A stretch of 64,000 nucleotides of DNA, from assembly GCF_003182135.1 (NCBI RefSeq), contig NZ_QGTL01000003.1, positions 682,001 through 746,000 on the forward strand, written 5' to 3'. The notes below the pieces were generated by a model. It had not been told where the DNA came from. It saw nothing but the letters and a program-made list of their open reading frames with translations, and ran no database searches. Below are positions 1 through 7,342 of the stretch, piece by piece. How positions within the stretch are numbered: position 1 is the first letter of the stretch; the number at the start of each line of letters is the position of its first letter. A program made the position numbers and the translations under genes. This DNA is from Nocardia neocaledoniensis (lineage in GTDB: Bacteria > Actinomycetota > Actinomycetes > Mycobacteriales > Mycobacteriaceae).

Positions 1-6
1 ATTCAT
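1..6 (-). CDS. cydB: First codons of the gene after cydA, probably cydB (cut by window edge)
   Basis: On the minus strand an ATG (6-4) follows an AGGAG Shine-Dalgarno at 18-14 with a 7-nt spacer; the SD overlaps the cydA stop codon. Only two codons (Met-Asn) lie in the window. Identity as cytochrome bd subunit II is inferred from the usual cydA-cydB order and the translationally coupled spacing; nothing of the protein itself can be read. Confidence 0.45.
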
Positions 7-16
7 CGCCGGGCTC

Positions 17-1513
17 CTAGTAAGCGAAGGAAAGGTGTTCGACGGCAGGCTCTTCCGGCTTGCGGTGCCTGCCGGTGTCCGGACCGTCGGGGCCGTCGTC
101 GGGCGGGGTCGGCGCGGGTTCGTCCGGGCCCGCCACGGTGTAGCGCCGGATCAGGTAGAACCAGACCACCGCCAGCGCGCCGTAGAGCAGCGTGAACACG
201 ATGAGCGAGATCCACACCGTGGTGGGCGCGTGATCGGAGACCGCCTGCTGCACGGTCATCCTGATGTTCGGGTCACCGGTCGGGTTGGGCACCACCGCCC
301 ACGGCTGACGCCCCATCTCGGTGAACACCCAGCCCGCGCTGTTGGCCAGGAACGGGGTGGGGATGGCGAGCAGGCTCAGCCAGGAGAACCAGCGCTGATC
401 GGGCACGCGGCCGCCGCGGGTCACCCAGAAGCCCACCAGCAACAGCGCCACCGAGCCCGCGGCCAGGCCGATCATGGCGCGGAAGGACCAGTAGGTGACG
501 AACAGGTTGGGCCGGTAGTCGCCGGGCCCGTACTTCACGTTGTAGGTCTGCTGCAGGTCGACGACGCCGTCGAGGGTGACTCCGGTGAACTTGCCCTCGG
601 CGAGATACGGCAGCACGTAGGGCACCTCGATCACGTGGGTGACGCTGTCGCAGTTGTTGTGCGTGCCGACGGTGAGGACGGAGAAGTCGGGGTCGGTCTG
701 GGTGTGGCACAGCGATTCCGCCGAGGCCATCTTCATCGGCTGCTGCTCGAACATCAGCTTGCCCTGGATGTCACCGGTGAAGATCACCGCGACGCCGGCC
801 AGCGCCACCACCACCAGCGACGCGCGCCCGACGGGGCGCCACATGGTGCGCGCCTCCTCGAGCTTCGCCGGGTCGCCGCTGCGCGCGTTGCGCACCATCC
901 ACCAGCCCGCGATACCGGCGACGAAGGTGCCCGCGGTGAGGAAGGCGCCCGCGATGACGTGCGGGAACGCGGCCAGGGTCGTGTTGTTGGTGAGCAGCGC
1001 CCAGATGCTCTCCAGTTCGGCGCGGCCGGTCTCGGGGTTGTAGCGCGCGCCGACCGGATGCTGCATGAACGAGTTCGCGGCGACGATGAAGTAGGCCGAG
1101 GCGTTGACGCCGAACGCGACGATCCAGATGGTCGCCAGGTGCACGAGTTTCGGTAGCCGCGTCCAGCCGAAGATCCACAGGCCGATGAACGTCGACTCCA
1201 TGAAGAAGGCGATGAGCGCTTCCAAAGCCAGTGGCGCGCCGAAGATGTCGCCGATGAAGCGGGAGTATTCGCTCCAGTTCATGCCGAACTGGAATTCCTG
1301 GACGATGCCGGTGGCGACGCCGAGGGCGAAGTTGATCAGGAACAGCTTGCCGAAGAACTTGGTGAGCCGGTACCAATGGTCCTTACCGGTGACCACCCAG
1401 GCGGTCTGCATCATGGCGATCAGCGGTGCCAGACCGATGGTGAGCGGAACGAAGATGAAGTGATAGACGGTAGTGATACCGAACTGCCACCGGGAGACGT
1501 CCAGCGTGTCCAT
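17..1513 (-). CDS. cydA: Cytochrome bd ubiquinol/menaquinol oxidase subunit I
   Basis: This 498-aa integral membrane protein is the quinol-oxidising, haem-carrying subunit of the high-affinity terminal oxidase that reduces oxygen to water under low oxygen. The N-terminal signature with the conserved haem-ligand histidine is at residue 18 (Y-H-F-I-F-V-P-L-T-I-G), followed by G-M-N-W-S-E-Y-S-R-F, a helix bundle and a short Q-loop, as expected for the short-loop family. The tail after the last helix is Pro/Asp-rich and cytoplasmic. The ATG at 1513 is preceded by GGAGG four bases upstream; a longer reading upstream shows no family similarity. A 22-bp perfect palindrome sits just before the Shine-Dalgarno, so repressor control is likely. 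The next gene appears to be cydB. Confidence 0.96.
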   Translation of the reverse strand: MDTLDVSRWQFGITTVYHFIFVPLTIGLAPLIAMMQTAWVVTGKDHWYRLTKFFGKLFLINFALGVATGIVQEFQFGMNWSEYSRFIGDIFGAPLALEALIAFFMESTFIGLWIFGWTRLPKLVHLATIWIVAFGVNASAYFIVAANSFMQHPVGARYNPETGRAELESIWALLTNNTTLAAFPHVIAGAFLTAGTFVAGIAGWWMVRNARSGDPAKLEEARTMWRPVGRASLVVVALAGVAVIFTGDIQGKLMFEQQPMKMASAESLCHTQTDPDFSVLTVGTHNNCDSVTHVIEVPYVLPYLAEGKFTGVTLDGVVDLQQTYNVKYGPGDYRPNLFVTYWSFRAMIGLAAGSVALLLVGFWVTRGGRVPDQRWFSWLSLLAIPTPFLANSAGWVFTEMGRQPWAVVPNPTGDPNIRMTVQQAVSDHAPTTVWISLIVFTLLYGALAVVWFYLIRRYTVAGPDEPAPTPPDDGPDGPDTGRHRKPEEPAVEHLSFAY

Positions 1514-1527
1514 CCGACCTCCAGCCA

Positions 1528-1549
1528 CTACTACGACATGTCGTAGTAG
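1528..1549 (-). promoter_or_regulatory. 22-bp perfect palindrome in the cydA leader (probable operator)
   Basis: An 11-bp arm, CTACTACGACA, is followed directly by its exact reverse complement. It lies 6 bp upstream of the cydA Shine-Dalgarno, and a TACGAT -10-like hexamer (minus strand, plus 1550-1555) abuts it, so the palindrome would cover the transcription start. The TAC-GACA/TGTC-GTA symmetry resembles operators of BlaI/MecI/CopY-type winged-helix repressors; that family assignment is inference. Confidence 0.7.
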
Positions 1550-1677
1550 ATCGTACGCCGGATATCGCGTCCCCCGAGCGTGACAACCACCACGACACGC
1601 TGAAAGATTGCCGCACGATTGGATATACGCGCCGTGACCGGCGCCGCGGGGGCACCCCACCCGTGCCCCGCATCCGG

Positions 1678-2580
1678 CTACCAGTCCCCGATGGTGCCCG
1701 GCTTCTCGATCCCCAGGTCGACCATTTCCCTGATCTCGTCGGCGTTGTCGGGCGCCGACATGCGCACACCGTCGAGCTGGTTCACCCGCGCCGCGAGCGT
1801 GATGCTCGACAGCAGCCAGATGCTGTCGCAGTCGAACAGGTCGGCGGTGAACAGCGACTGGTACTTGCACTCCCAGCCCTGCTTCTCCGCGACCGCGAAC
1901 AGCGAACGCTGGGTGACGCCGGGAAGCACGCCGCTCTTGGGGGGCGGGGTGATGAGCTGCTTGTCCCGAGCGATCACCACCGTCGACCGCGGACCCTCGA
2001 GCACCCGGTGTTCGGTGCTGTGGAAGATCACGTCCTCGGCGCCCATCCGGCGGGCGAAACGCAGCGCGGCCATGTTGGTGGCGTAGGACAGCGTCTTCGC
2101 GCCGAGCAGCTGCCACGGCGCCGCCTGTGCCAGGTCGACCGAGATGCCGCGGGCCAGCGACATCACCTTCACGCCCTCGGCGCGGGCCGTGGCGACCCGA
2201 GCGGGGACCGGGGAGACGAGCACATACGCGGTGGGCTTCGGCTCGTTCGAGGTGAGGCCGGCGGGCGCGTCGTACTCGGAGTCACGGCCGCGGGTGTAGA
2301 TCAGCCGCAGCATGCCCTCTTCGTCGGCGCCCCATTCCTTGCAGGCCACCTCGACCGCCGCGCGCCACTTCGACAGGCCGGGCTCCGGCAGGTCGAGGGC
2401 CTGGGCCGAGCGGCGCAGCCTGGCCAGGTGGAATTCCAGCGCGGTGGCCGTGCCGCCGCGCACCAAAATCGTTTCGAAGACGCCATCGCCACGCAAGGCG
2501 CCGATGTCGTCGGCATAAAGCGACGGCGCGTCCGCATCTGCGACCGCGCCGTCGAGTGTCACAAGAACCCGTTCTCCCAT
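1678..2580 (-). CDS. pabC: 4-amino-4-deoxychorismate lyase (class IV PLP enzyme)
   Basis: This cytosolic enzyme of folate synthesis cleaves aminodeoxychorismate to p-aminobenzoate and pyruvate. The 300-aa protein has the fold-type IV pattern: G-D-G-V-F-E-T near residue 31, an arginine-rich helix region after 50, the PLP lysine at K162 (L-L-G-A-K-T-L-S-Y) and the late G-V-L-P-G-V-T-Q-R segment. The length is normal for the family. It corresponds to the gene next to ygfZ in mycobacteria (the Rv0812 position). It is divergent from ygfZ. A branched-chain or D-amino-acid aminotransferase is the alternative within this fold, but the neighbourhood favours PabC. Confidence 0.85.
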   Translation of the reverse strand: MGERVLVTLDGAVADADAPSLYADDIGALRGDGVFETILVRGGTATALEFHLARLRRSAQALDLPEPGLSKWRAAVEVACKEWGADEEGMLRLIYTRGRDSEYDAPAGLTSNEPKPTAYVLVSPVPARVATARAEGVKVMSLARGISVDLAQAAPWQLLGAKTLSYATNMAALRFARRMGAEDVIFHSTEHRVLEGPRSTVVIARDKQLITPPPKSGVLPGVTQRSLFAVAEKQGWECKYQSLFTADLFDCDSIWLLSSITLAARVNQLDGVRMSAPDNADEIREMVDLGIEKPGTIGDW

Positions 2581-2667
2581 GTGACGAGCGTAGGCGTTAT
2601 CGGTCCGTTATGCCTACGGCTGCTCCCAATAAGACGCCCGGCTGCGGCGCGTGTCGGTGGACGCGCC

Positions 2668-2673
2668 TACAGT
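2668..2673 (+). promoter_or_regulatory. -10 box TACAGT for leaderless ygfZ
   Basis: TACAGT is followed by exactly 7 nt and then the GTG at 2681, placing the transcription start on the start codon. No Shine-Dalgarno lies in between. Confidence 0.6.
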
Positions 2674-2680
2674 GGTTGTT

Positions 2681-3793
2681 GTGTCGGTGGTCGTCGCCCC
2701 CAGTCCTGTTCTCCACACTCCGGGTGCCGTCGCGGGCGCACCAGGCTCGCCGGACGCCGCAGTCGCGTGGCATTACGGCGATCCGTTCGGTGAGCAGAAG
2801 GCCGCCGCGCAGCGCGTCGCGATCGTCGACCGCTCCCATCGCGGCGTCGCCAAGATCACCGGCGCCGAGCGGCTGAGCTGGCTGCACACCATCACCAGTC
2901 AGCACATCGCCACGCTGCCCGACGGGCACAGCGCCGAGAATCTCGACCTCGATCTCAACGGCCGCGTGCTGCACCACTTCGTGCTCACCGAGCTGGGCGG
3001 CACCGTCTGGCTCGACACCGAGGCCGAACGCGCCGCCGAACTGCTCGCCTTCCTGCAGAAGATGGTGTTCTGGGCCGACGCCAAGCCCGAGGACGCGCCC
3101 GATCACGCCGTGCTGAGCCTGCTCGGCCCCCAGGTCGACACGCTGCTCGACGCACTCGGCATCGCGGCGCTGCCCGGGATGTACGAGGCGGTCGCGGTGC
3201 CGGGCGGGTTCCTGCGGCGCATGCCGTGGCCGAGCGCCGACTCCTTCGACCTGATCATCCCGCGCGCCGAACTCACCGACTGGTGGACCAGGCTCACCGC
3301 GGCGGGCGCCCAGCCCGCGGGCATGTGGGCCTTCGAGGCGCTGCGCGTGGCCGCCCTGCGCCCCCGCATCGGCGTCGACACCGACGAGCGCACCATCCCG
3401 CACGAGGCCCGCTGGATCGGCGGCGTCGACGAGCACGGCGCCGTCCATCTGAACAAGGGCTGCTACCGCGGACAGGAGACGGTCGCCCGGGTCCACAACC
3501 TCGGCAAGCCGCCGCGCAATCTGGTGCTGCTGCACCTGGACGGCTCGGCCGACGAGCGCCCCGCCACCGGCGACGACGTCACCGCGGGCGGGCGCACCAT
3601 CGGCAGGCTCGGCACGGTCGTCGACCACTACGAACTCGGCCCGATCGCGCTGGCCCTGGTCAAACGTTCGGTGCCGGCGGGCACCGAACTGGTGGTCGGC
3701 TCCATGGCCGCCGCCATCGACCCCGACTCGGTTCCCGCCGACGATGTCGTGCAGGCGGGCCGCGCCGCCGTCGACCGGCTGCGCGGTCGATGA
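2681..3793 (+). CDS. ygfZ: Folate-binding Fe-S cluster assembly protein YgfZ
   Basis: YgfZ is a tetrahydrofolate-binding protein related to the glycine-cleavage T-protein and helps maintain certain Fe-S enzymes such as MiaB. The family hallmark K-G-C-Y-R-G-Q-E, with its reactive cysteine, starts at residue 259. Length is 370 aa. GTG starts exist at 2651 and 2672, but 2681 is chosen because a TACAGT -10 box stands 7 nt before it (leaderless) and the residues added by the earlier starts are low-complexity valines. Its stop overlaps the MOSC gene start (ATGA), so the two are co-translated. It occupies the Rv0811c position. Confidence 0.93.
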   Translation: MSVVVAPSPVLHTPGAVAGAPGSPDAAVAWHYGDPFGEQKAAAQRVAIVDRSHRGVAKITGAERLSWLHTITSQHIATLPDGHSAENLDLDLNGRVLHHFVLTELGGTVWLDTEAERAAELLAFLQKMVFWADAKPEDAPDHAVLSLLGPQVDTLLDALGIAALPGMYEAVAVPGGFLRRMPWPSADSFDLIIPRAELTDWWTRLTAAGAQPAGMWAFEALRVAALRPRIGVDTDERTIPHEARWIGGVDEHGAVHLNKGCYRGQETVARVHNLGKPPRNLVLLHLDGSADERPATGDDVTAGGRTIGRLGTVVDHYELGPIALALVKRSVPAGTELVVGSMAAAIDPDSVPADDVVQAGRAAVDRLRGR

Positions 3794-4470
3794 CCCGCCC
3801 CGTCCTGCGCGCCGGTGACACCGGCCTGGTCGAGGCCGTGTGCGTCGTGCACGCCGACATCGAGGTGCGTGGCCGCGTCGGCCGCAGCGCGATCGACAAG
3901 CGGCCCGTCGACGGCCGCGTGGCGGTCGGCGCCCTCGGCCTCGACGGCGACCACGTGTGCAACACCGTCCACCACGGTGGCGTGCACCAGGCCGTGTACG
4001 CCTACGCCGCCGAGGACGCCCACCGCTGGGCTGCCGAACTCGACCGCGAACTGCCCGCTGGCTGGTTCGGCGAGAACCTGCGGGTGAGCGGGCTGCCGCT
4101 CAGTGACGCCGTGCTCGGCGCGCACCTGGCCATCGGCGACACCCTGCTCGAGGTGAGCGCGCCCCGCGTCCCGTGCGCCACCTTCCAGCAGTGGTCCGGC
4201 GAGAAGCAGTGGGTCAAGCGCTTCGCCCTGCGGTCCGATACCGGCACCTACTTCCGGGTGCTCACCGAAGGCACGATCGGCGCGGGCGACGAGGTGCGCG
4301 TGGTGCGGGTGCCCGCGCACGGCATCACCGTGCGCGACGTGTTCACCGGCGCCGACCCGGCGCTGCTGGAACGGCTGCGCGCGGAGGAGCCGAGCATCTC
4401 CGACGACATCCGGATGCAGATCGACCGGCACACCAGGAAACAAACCAGCGCGAGCGAGGTGCAGGCATGA
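3790..4470 (+). CDS. MOSC-domain protein (YiiM-like)
   Basis: MOSC domains are the sulfur-carrier modules of molybdenum-cofactor sulfurases and of YiiM/YuaD-like proteins that detoxify N-hydroxylated bases. The 226-aa protein has G-L-D-G-D-H followed by H-H-G-G-V-H-Q-A-V-Y-A-Y, then G-E-N-L, and P-C-A-T-F-Q with the conserved cysteine, in family order. The ATG overlaps the ygfZ stop by four bases, so it is in the same operon. The C-terminal 45 residues form the helical tail typical of YiiM. The specific substrate cannot be read from sequence. Confidence 0.88.
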   Translation: MTRPVLRAGDTGLVEAVCVVHADIEVRGRVGRSAIDKRPVDGRVAVGALGLDGDHVCNTVHHGGVHQAVYAYAAEDAHRWAAELDRELPAGWFGENLRVSGLPLSDAVLGAHLAIGDTLLEVSAPRVPCATFQQWSGEKQWVKRFALRSDTGTYFRVLTEGTIGAGDEVRVVRVPAHGITVRDVFTGADPALLERLRAEEPSISDDIRMQIDRHTRKQTSASEVQA

Positions 4471-4540
4471 GAGGTCAGCGCCCGGAGGCGGAAGCTTGCG
4501 TAACCACGCAGGGCGCCCGATCATGCCGCGAGGACACAGC

Positions 4541-5491
4541 ATGAGCGTCGAACTCGTCGAGGTCGTGCGGTCCGGTTTCCGTGAGTGCGTGCACCGCGGT
4601 TCGGTCGTCCTACTGGACGCCGACGGCGCACCCGAACTCGAGCTCGGTGAGGTGCACGGCCCCATCTTCCCGCGCTCGACCAACAAGCCGATGCAGGCGC
4701 TGACCCTGCTGCGCAACGGCTTCGAGCCCGTCGACGACGACGAACTCGCCATCACCACCGCCTCACACTTCGGCGAACCCGACCATGTGGCCCTGGTCCG
4801 CCGCCTGCTCGACCGTTTCGGTCACACCCCCGCCGACCTGGCCTGCCCGCCCGACCTGCCCTTCGAGGACCGGGCCCGCGCCGCCGCGCTCACCGGCGCC
4901 GGTCCGAGCCCGCTCTACATGAACTGCTCGGGCAAACACGCGGCGATGCTGGCGACCTGCGCGATCAACGACTGGCCGCGCACCGGATATCTCGACGTGG
5001 AGCATCCCCTGCAGCAGGCCGTGCTGGCCACCGTCGCCGACGTCACCGGCGAACCGGAGACCGACCTGGGCATCGACGGCTGCGGCCTGCCGATCGTGCC
5101 CGTCTCGCTGATCAATCTCGCGCGCGCCTTCGCCGGTTTCACCACGGCCGAGACCGGCACCGCGTCGCGCCGGATCGCCGATGCCGTGCGGGCGAATCCG
5201 CGAGTGATTTCGGGCACCAACGGCCCGGACCTGCTGGCGATGGCGGCCACGCCCGGCCTGTTCTGCAAGATCGGCGCCGACGGTGTGCACGCGGGCGCGC
5301 TCCCCGACGGCAGGGCCTTCGCGTACAAGATCGATGACGGTCACGACCGTGCCAGGATGCCGCTGACGCTGGCGATTCTGCGCAGGCTCGGGGTGGAGTG
5401 GACCGACGCGCACACCGAGCTCGCGGCCCCCGCGGTCCTGGGCGGCGACGCCAGAGTCGGTGTGATCCGCGCGATTCCGGGGGTGCTCTGA
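4541..5491 (+). CDS. Asparaginase II family protein (PF06089 type)
   Basis: It is predicted to hydrolyse L-asparagine to aspartate and ammonia. The 316-aa protein shows the family's features: an N-terminal V-R-S-G-F-R-E-C-V-H-R-G-S-V-V segment, R-S-T-N-K-P-M-Q-A, a Y-M-N-C-S-G-K-H-A-A-M-L block, and G-I-D-G-C-G-L-P. The ATG at 4541 is preferred over the in-frame ATG/GTG codons upstream because the added residues are not family-like and an AGGA sits a few bases before it. The gap to the MOSC gene is 70 bp, so it may be cotranscribed. This family is unrelated to E. coli AnsA/AnsB and is common in actinobacteria. Confidence 0.85.
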   Translation: MSVELVEVVRSGFRECVHRGSVVLLDADGAPELELGEVHGPIFPRSTNKPMQALTLLRNGFEPVDDDELAITTASHFGEPDHVALVRRLLDRFGHTPADLACPPDLPFEDRARAAALTGAGPSPLYMNCSGKHAAMLATCAINDWPRTGYLDVEHPLQQAVLATVADVTGEPETDLGIDGCGLPIVPVSLINLARAFAGFTTAETGTASRRIADAVRANPRVISGTNGPDLLAMAATPGLFCKIGADGVHAGALPDGRAFAYKIDDGHDRARMPLTLAILRRLGVEWTDAHTELAAPAVLGGDARVGVIRAIPGVL

Positions 5492-5568
5492 GACCGGGTG
5501 GTCTCGGCGAAGAAGGGGCAAACGGCACCTGTTCGACAGCTGTTCCCATACTCCTGGGAGCGCGACCG

Positions 5569-5596
5569 CCTGACACACGCTAAAGTGTCTGTCAGG
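5569..5596. promoter_or_regulatory. Inverted repeat upstream of the DUF3073 gene
   Basis: Arms CCTGACA and TGTCAGG (7 bp, exact) are separated by 14 bp that contain TAAAGT. The repeat lies 70 bp before the DUF3073 start and just after the asparaginase gene. It could be an operator around a promoter or a small terminator hairpin; sequence alone does not decide. Confidence 0.35.
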
Positions 5597-5666
5597 AAGA
5601 GTATTAATTCGAACGGGGCCGCCAACAAACCCCAGGCCGCCCCGCAGTGACGCGAGGGGGTCAGCC

Positions 5667-5882
5667 ATGGGCCGTGGCCGGGCTAAGGCAAAGCAGACCA
5701 AAGTCGCACGTGAGCTCAAGTACAGCTCCGCGCCGACCGACTTCGCGAGCCTTCAGCGCGAGCTGTCGGATAGCACTCCGCACTCTCACAGGAGTGGCGG
5801 CGTGATTTCCGACGAGCACGACGCAGACGAGTCGTCATCCCGTTGGAACGAGGACGACGACTACGACAGCTGGCGCCGCTGA
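5667..5882 (+). CDS. DUF3073 family small protein
   Basis: This 71-aa protein has a very basic N-terminus (M-G-R-G-R-A-K-A-K-Q-T-K-V-A-R-E-L-K-Y) and a strongly acidic C-terminal third (D-E-H-D-A-D-E-S and E-D-D-D-Y-D-S-W-R-R). The N-terminal block is the DUF3073 signature found across actinobacteria; it occupies the Rv0810c position next to purM. A strong GAGGGGG Shine-Dalgarno precedes the ATG. No enzymatic motif or membrane segment is present. The charge split suggests nucleic-acid or protein binding, which is inference. A very strong hairpin follows 11 bp after the stop. Confidence 0.9.
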   Translation: MGRGRAKAKQTKVARELKYSSAPTDFASLQRELSDSTPHSHRSGGVISDEHDADESSSRWNEDDDYDSWRR

Positions 5883-5893
5883 CCGTACGCCGG

Positions 5894-5926
5894 TGAAGGG
5901 GGAGGCCCGAGTGGCCTCCCCCTTCA
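5894..5926 (+). terminator. Terminator hairpin after the DUF3073 gene
   Basis: A 14-bp perfect stem (left arm TGAAGGGGGAGGCC) with a 5-nt loop lies 11 bp past the DUF3073 stop. There is no clear U-tract, as is usual for high-GC actinobacterial terminators. Confidence 0.85.
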
Positions 5927-5982
5927 GCCGTTGTCCGGTTGTCGGCGCCAGGCTCGCAGGAGTACGGCGAACATCCGAATAG

Positions 5983-6021
5983 ACGACGAGCGTCCTGTGC
6001 ACACCACAGGACGCTCGTCGT
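5983..6021. terminator. Second hairpin between DUF3073 gene and purM
   Basis: A 17-bp perfect stem (left arm ACGACGAGCGTCCTGTG) with a 5-nt CACAC loop. It sits midway between two convergent genes and can act in both directions. Confidence 0.75.
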
Positions 6022-6123
6022 GTTCGCCGCCTCGAGGCCCCGACCACCCCGAGCCGACGGGCACAAACCCCCACTAGCTGGGATAACCGTTCCGTTCACG
6101 GGGCAAACCCAGCAAAACACACA

Positions 6124-6156
6124 CGGGCCGGGTCGCGATACCCGCGACCCGGCCCG
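6124..6156 (-). terminator. Terminator hairpin after purM
   Basis: A 14-bp perfect stem (left arm CGGGCCGGGTCGCG on the plus strand) with a 5-nt loop. It ends 19 nt beyond the purM stop codon. Confidence 0.8.
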
Positions 6157-6174
6157 AATGGTGCAAAGGATTCG

Positions 6175-7254
6175 TCAGAACCTTGGATGATCCCCCAACA
6201 GCACCGCGCGGGGCGCGTCGGCGTCGGCGGCCTTCTTGACCTGACCCAGGGTCCAGCAATCGATGTGGCGGGCGGTGAGCACCGCCAGCGCGCGGTCGGC
6301 GTCCTCGGGCGCGACGATCGCGACCATGCCGACGCCCATGTTGAACGTCTTCTCCATCTCGACCCGCTCGACACGACCGCGCTGGGCGATCATCTTGAAC
6401 ACCGGGGCCGGGTTCCAGGTGCCGCGGTCCAGCTCGGCCACCAAGCCGGCGGGCAGCACGCGCGCCAGGTTGGCGGCCAGGCCGCCGCCGGTGACGTGTG
6501 AGAAGGTACGCACATCGGTCTCGGCGATCAGCGCCAGGCAGTCCTTGGCGTAGATGCGGGTCGGCTCGAGCAGTTCCTCACCGAGGGTGCGGCCGAACTC
6601 CTCGACGTGGCCGGTGAGCGACATGCGGTCGATGTCGAGCAGGACCTTGCGGGCCAGGCTGTAGCCGTTGGAGTGCAGACCCGAGGAGCCCATCGCGATG
6701 ACGACGTCACCGGGGCGCACCCGGTCGGGGCCGAGCACCGAATCGGCCTCGACCACGCCGACGCCGGTGGCCGACAGGTCGTAGTCGTCCGGGTCCATCA
6801 GGCCGGGGTGCTCGGCGGTCTCGCCGCCGAGCAGCGCGCAGCCGGCCTTGATGCAGCCCTCGGCGATGCCGGAGACCAGCTCGGCGACCTTCTCCGGGAC
6901 GACCTTGCCGATGGCGATGTAGTCCTGCAGGAACAGTGGCTCGGCACCACAGACCACCAGATCGTCGACGACCATGGCGACCAGGTCGAGGCCGACGGTG
7001 TCGTGCTTGTCCAGCGCCTGGGCGACGGCGATCTTGGTGCCGACGCCGTCGGTGGAGGCCGCGAGCAGGGGCTCACGGTATCCGCCCTTGAGCGCGAAGA
7101 GGCCGGCGAAGCCGCCGAGCCCACCCTGCACCTCGGGTCGGCTGGCCTTCTTCGCCAATGGTCCGAACAATTCGACGGCGCGGTCACCGGCTTCGATGTC
7201 CACGCCGGCGGCGGCGTAGGAAGCGCCGGCGCCGCTGGGGGTCTGTTCAGTCAT
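6175..7254 (-). CDS. purM: Phosphoribosylformylglycinamidine cyclo-ligase (AIR synthetase)
   Basis: PurM closes the imidazole ring, converting FGAM to AIR with ATP, the fifth step of purine synthesis. The 359-aa protein begins S-Y-A-A-A-G-V-D-I-E-A-G after a short leader, then A-S-T-D-G-V-G-T-K, a V-C-G-A-E-P-L-F-L-Q-D-Y segment, G-C-A-L-L-G-G-E-T-A-E, and G-L-H-S-N-G-Y-S-L-A-R, all in family order. The ATG at 7254 (M-T-E-Q) is chosen; an upstream in-frame TTG would add six unconserved residues. It lies downstream of the peptide-transporter operon on the same strand, separated by 88 bp with an inverted repeat. Confidence 0.97.
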   Translation of the reverse strand: MTEQTPSGAGASYAAAGVDIEAGDRAVELFGPLAKKASRPEVQGGLGGFAGLFALKGGYREPLLAASTDGVGTKIAVAQALDKHDTVGLDLVAMVVDDLVVCGAEPLFLQDYIAIGKVVPEKVAELVSGIAEGCIKAGCALLGGETAEHPGLMDPDDYDLSATGVGVVEADSVLGPDRVRPGDVVIAMGSSGLHSNGYSLARKVLLDIDRMSLTGHVEEFGRTLGEELLEPTRIYAKDCLALIAETDVRTFSHVTGGGLAANLARVLPAGLVAELDRGTWNPAPVFKMIAQRGRVERVEMEKTFNMGVGMVAIVAPEDADRALAVLTARHIDCWTLGQVKKAADADAPRAVLLGDHPRF

Positions 7255-7280
7255 TGTGGGGGAAAGCTCCAAACCGAATC

Positions 7281-7316
7281 GGCGGATAGATGCCTAGTAA
7301 CTCTAAGTGATCCGCC
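7281..7316 (-). promoter_or_regulatory. Inverted repeat between the transporter operon and purM
   Basis: Arms GGCGGAT and ATCCGCC (7 bp, exact) flank a 22-nt AT-richer loop that holds TAGAGT and TACTAG (minus strand). It is 27 nt past the ATPase stop and 27 nt before the purM ATG. It may terminate the upstream operon or be part of the purM promoter; both readings are inference. Confidence 0.35.
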
Positions 7317-7342
7317 GGTTCAGCTGTCGTGCGGCTCCTAAG

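Noticed and set aside
4478..4516. GCGCCC/GGGCGC pair between the MOSC and asparaginase genes as a terminator
   Set aside because: Only a 6-bp stem with a long loop; too weak to support.
4496..4540. Earlier start for the asparaginase
   Set aside because: The added 15 residues are not family-like and have no better Shine-Dalgarno than the ATG at 4541.
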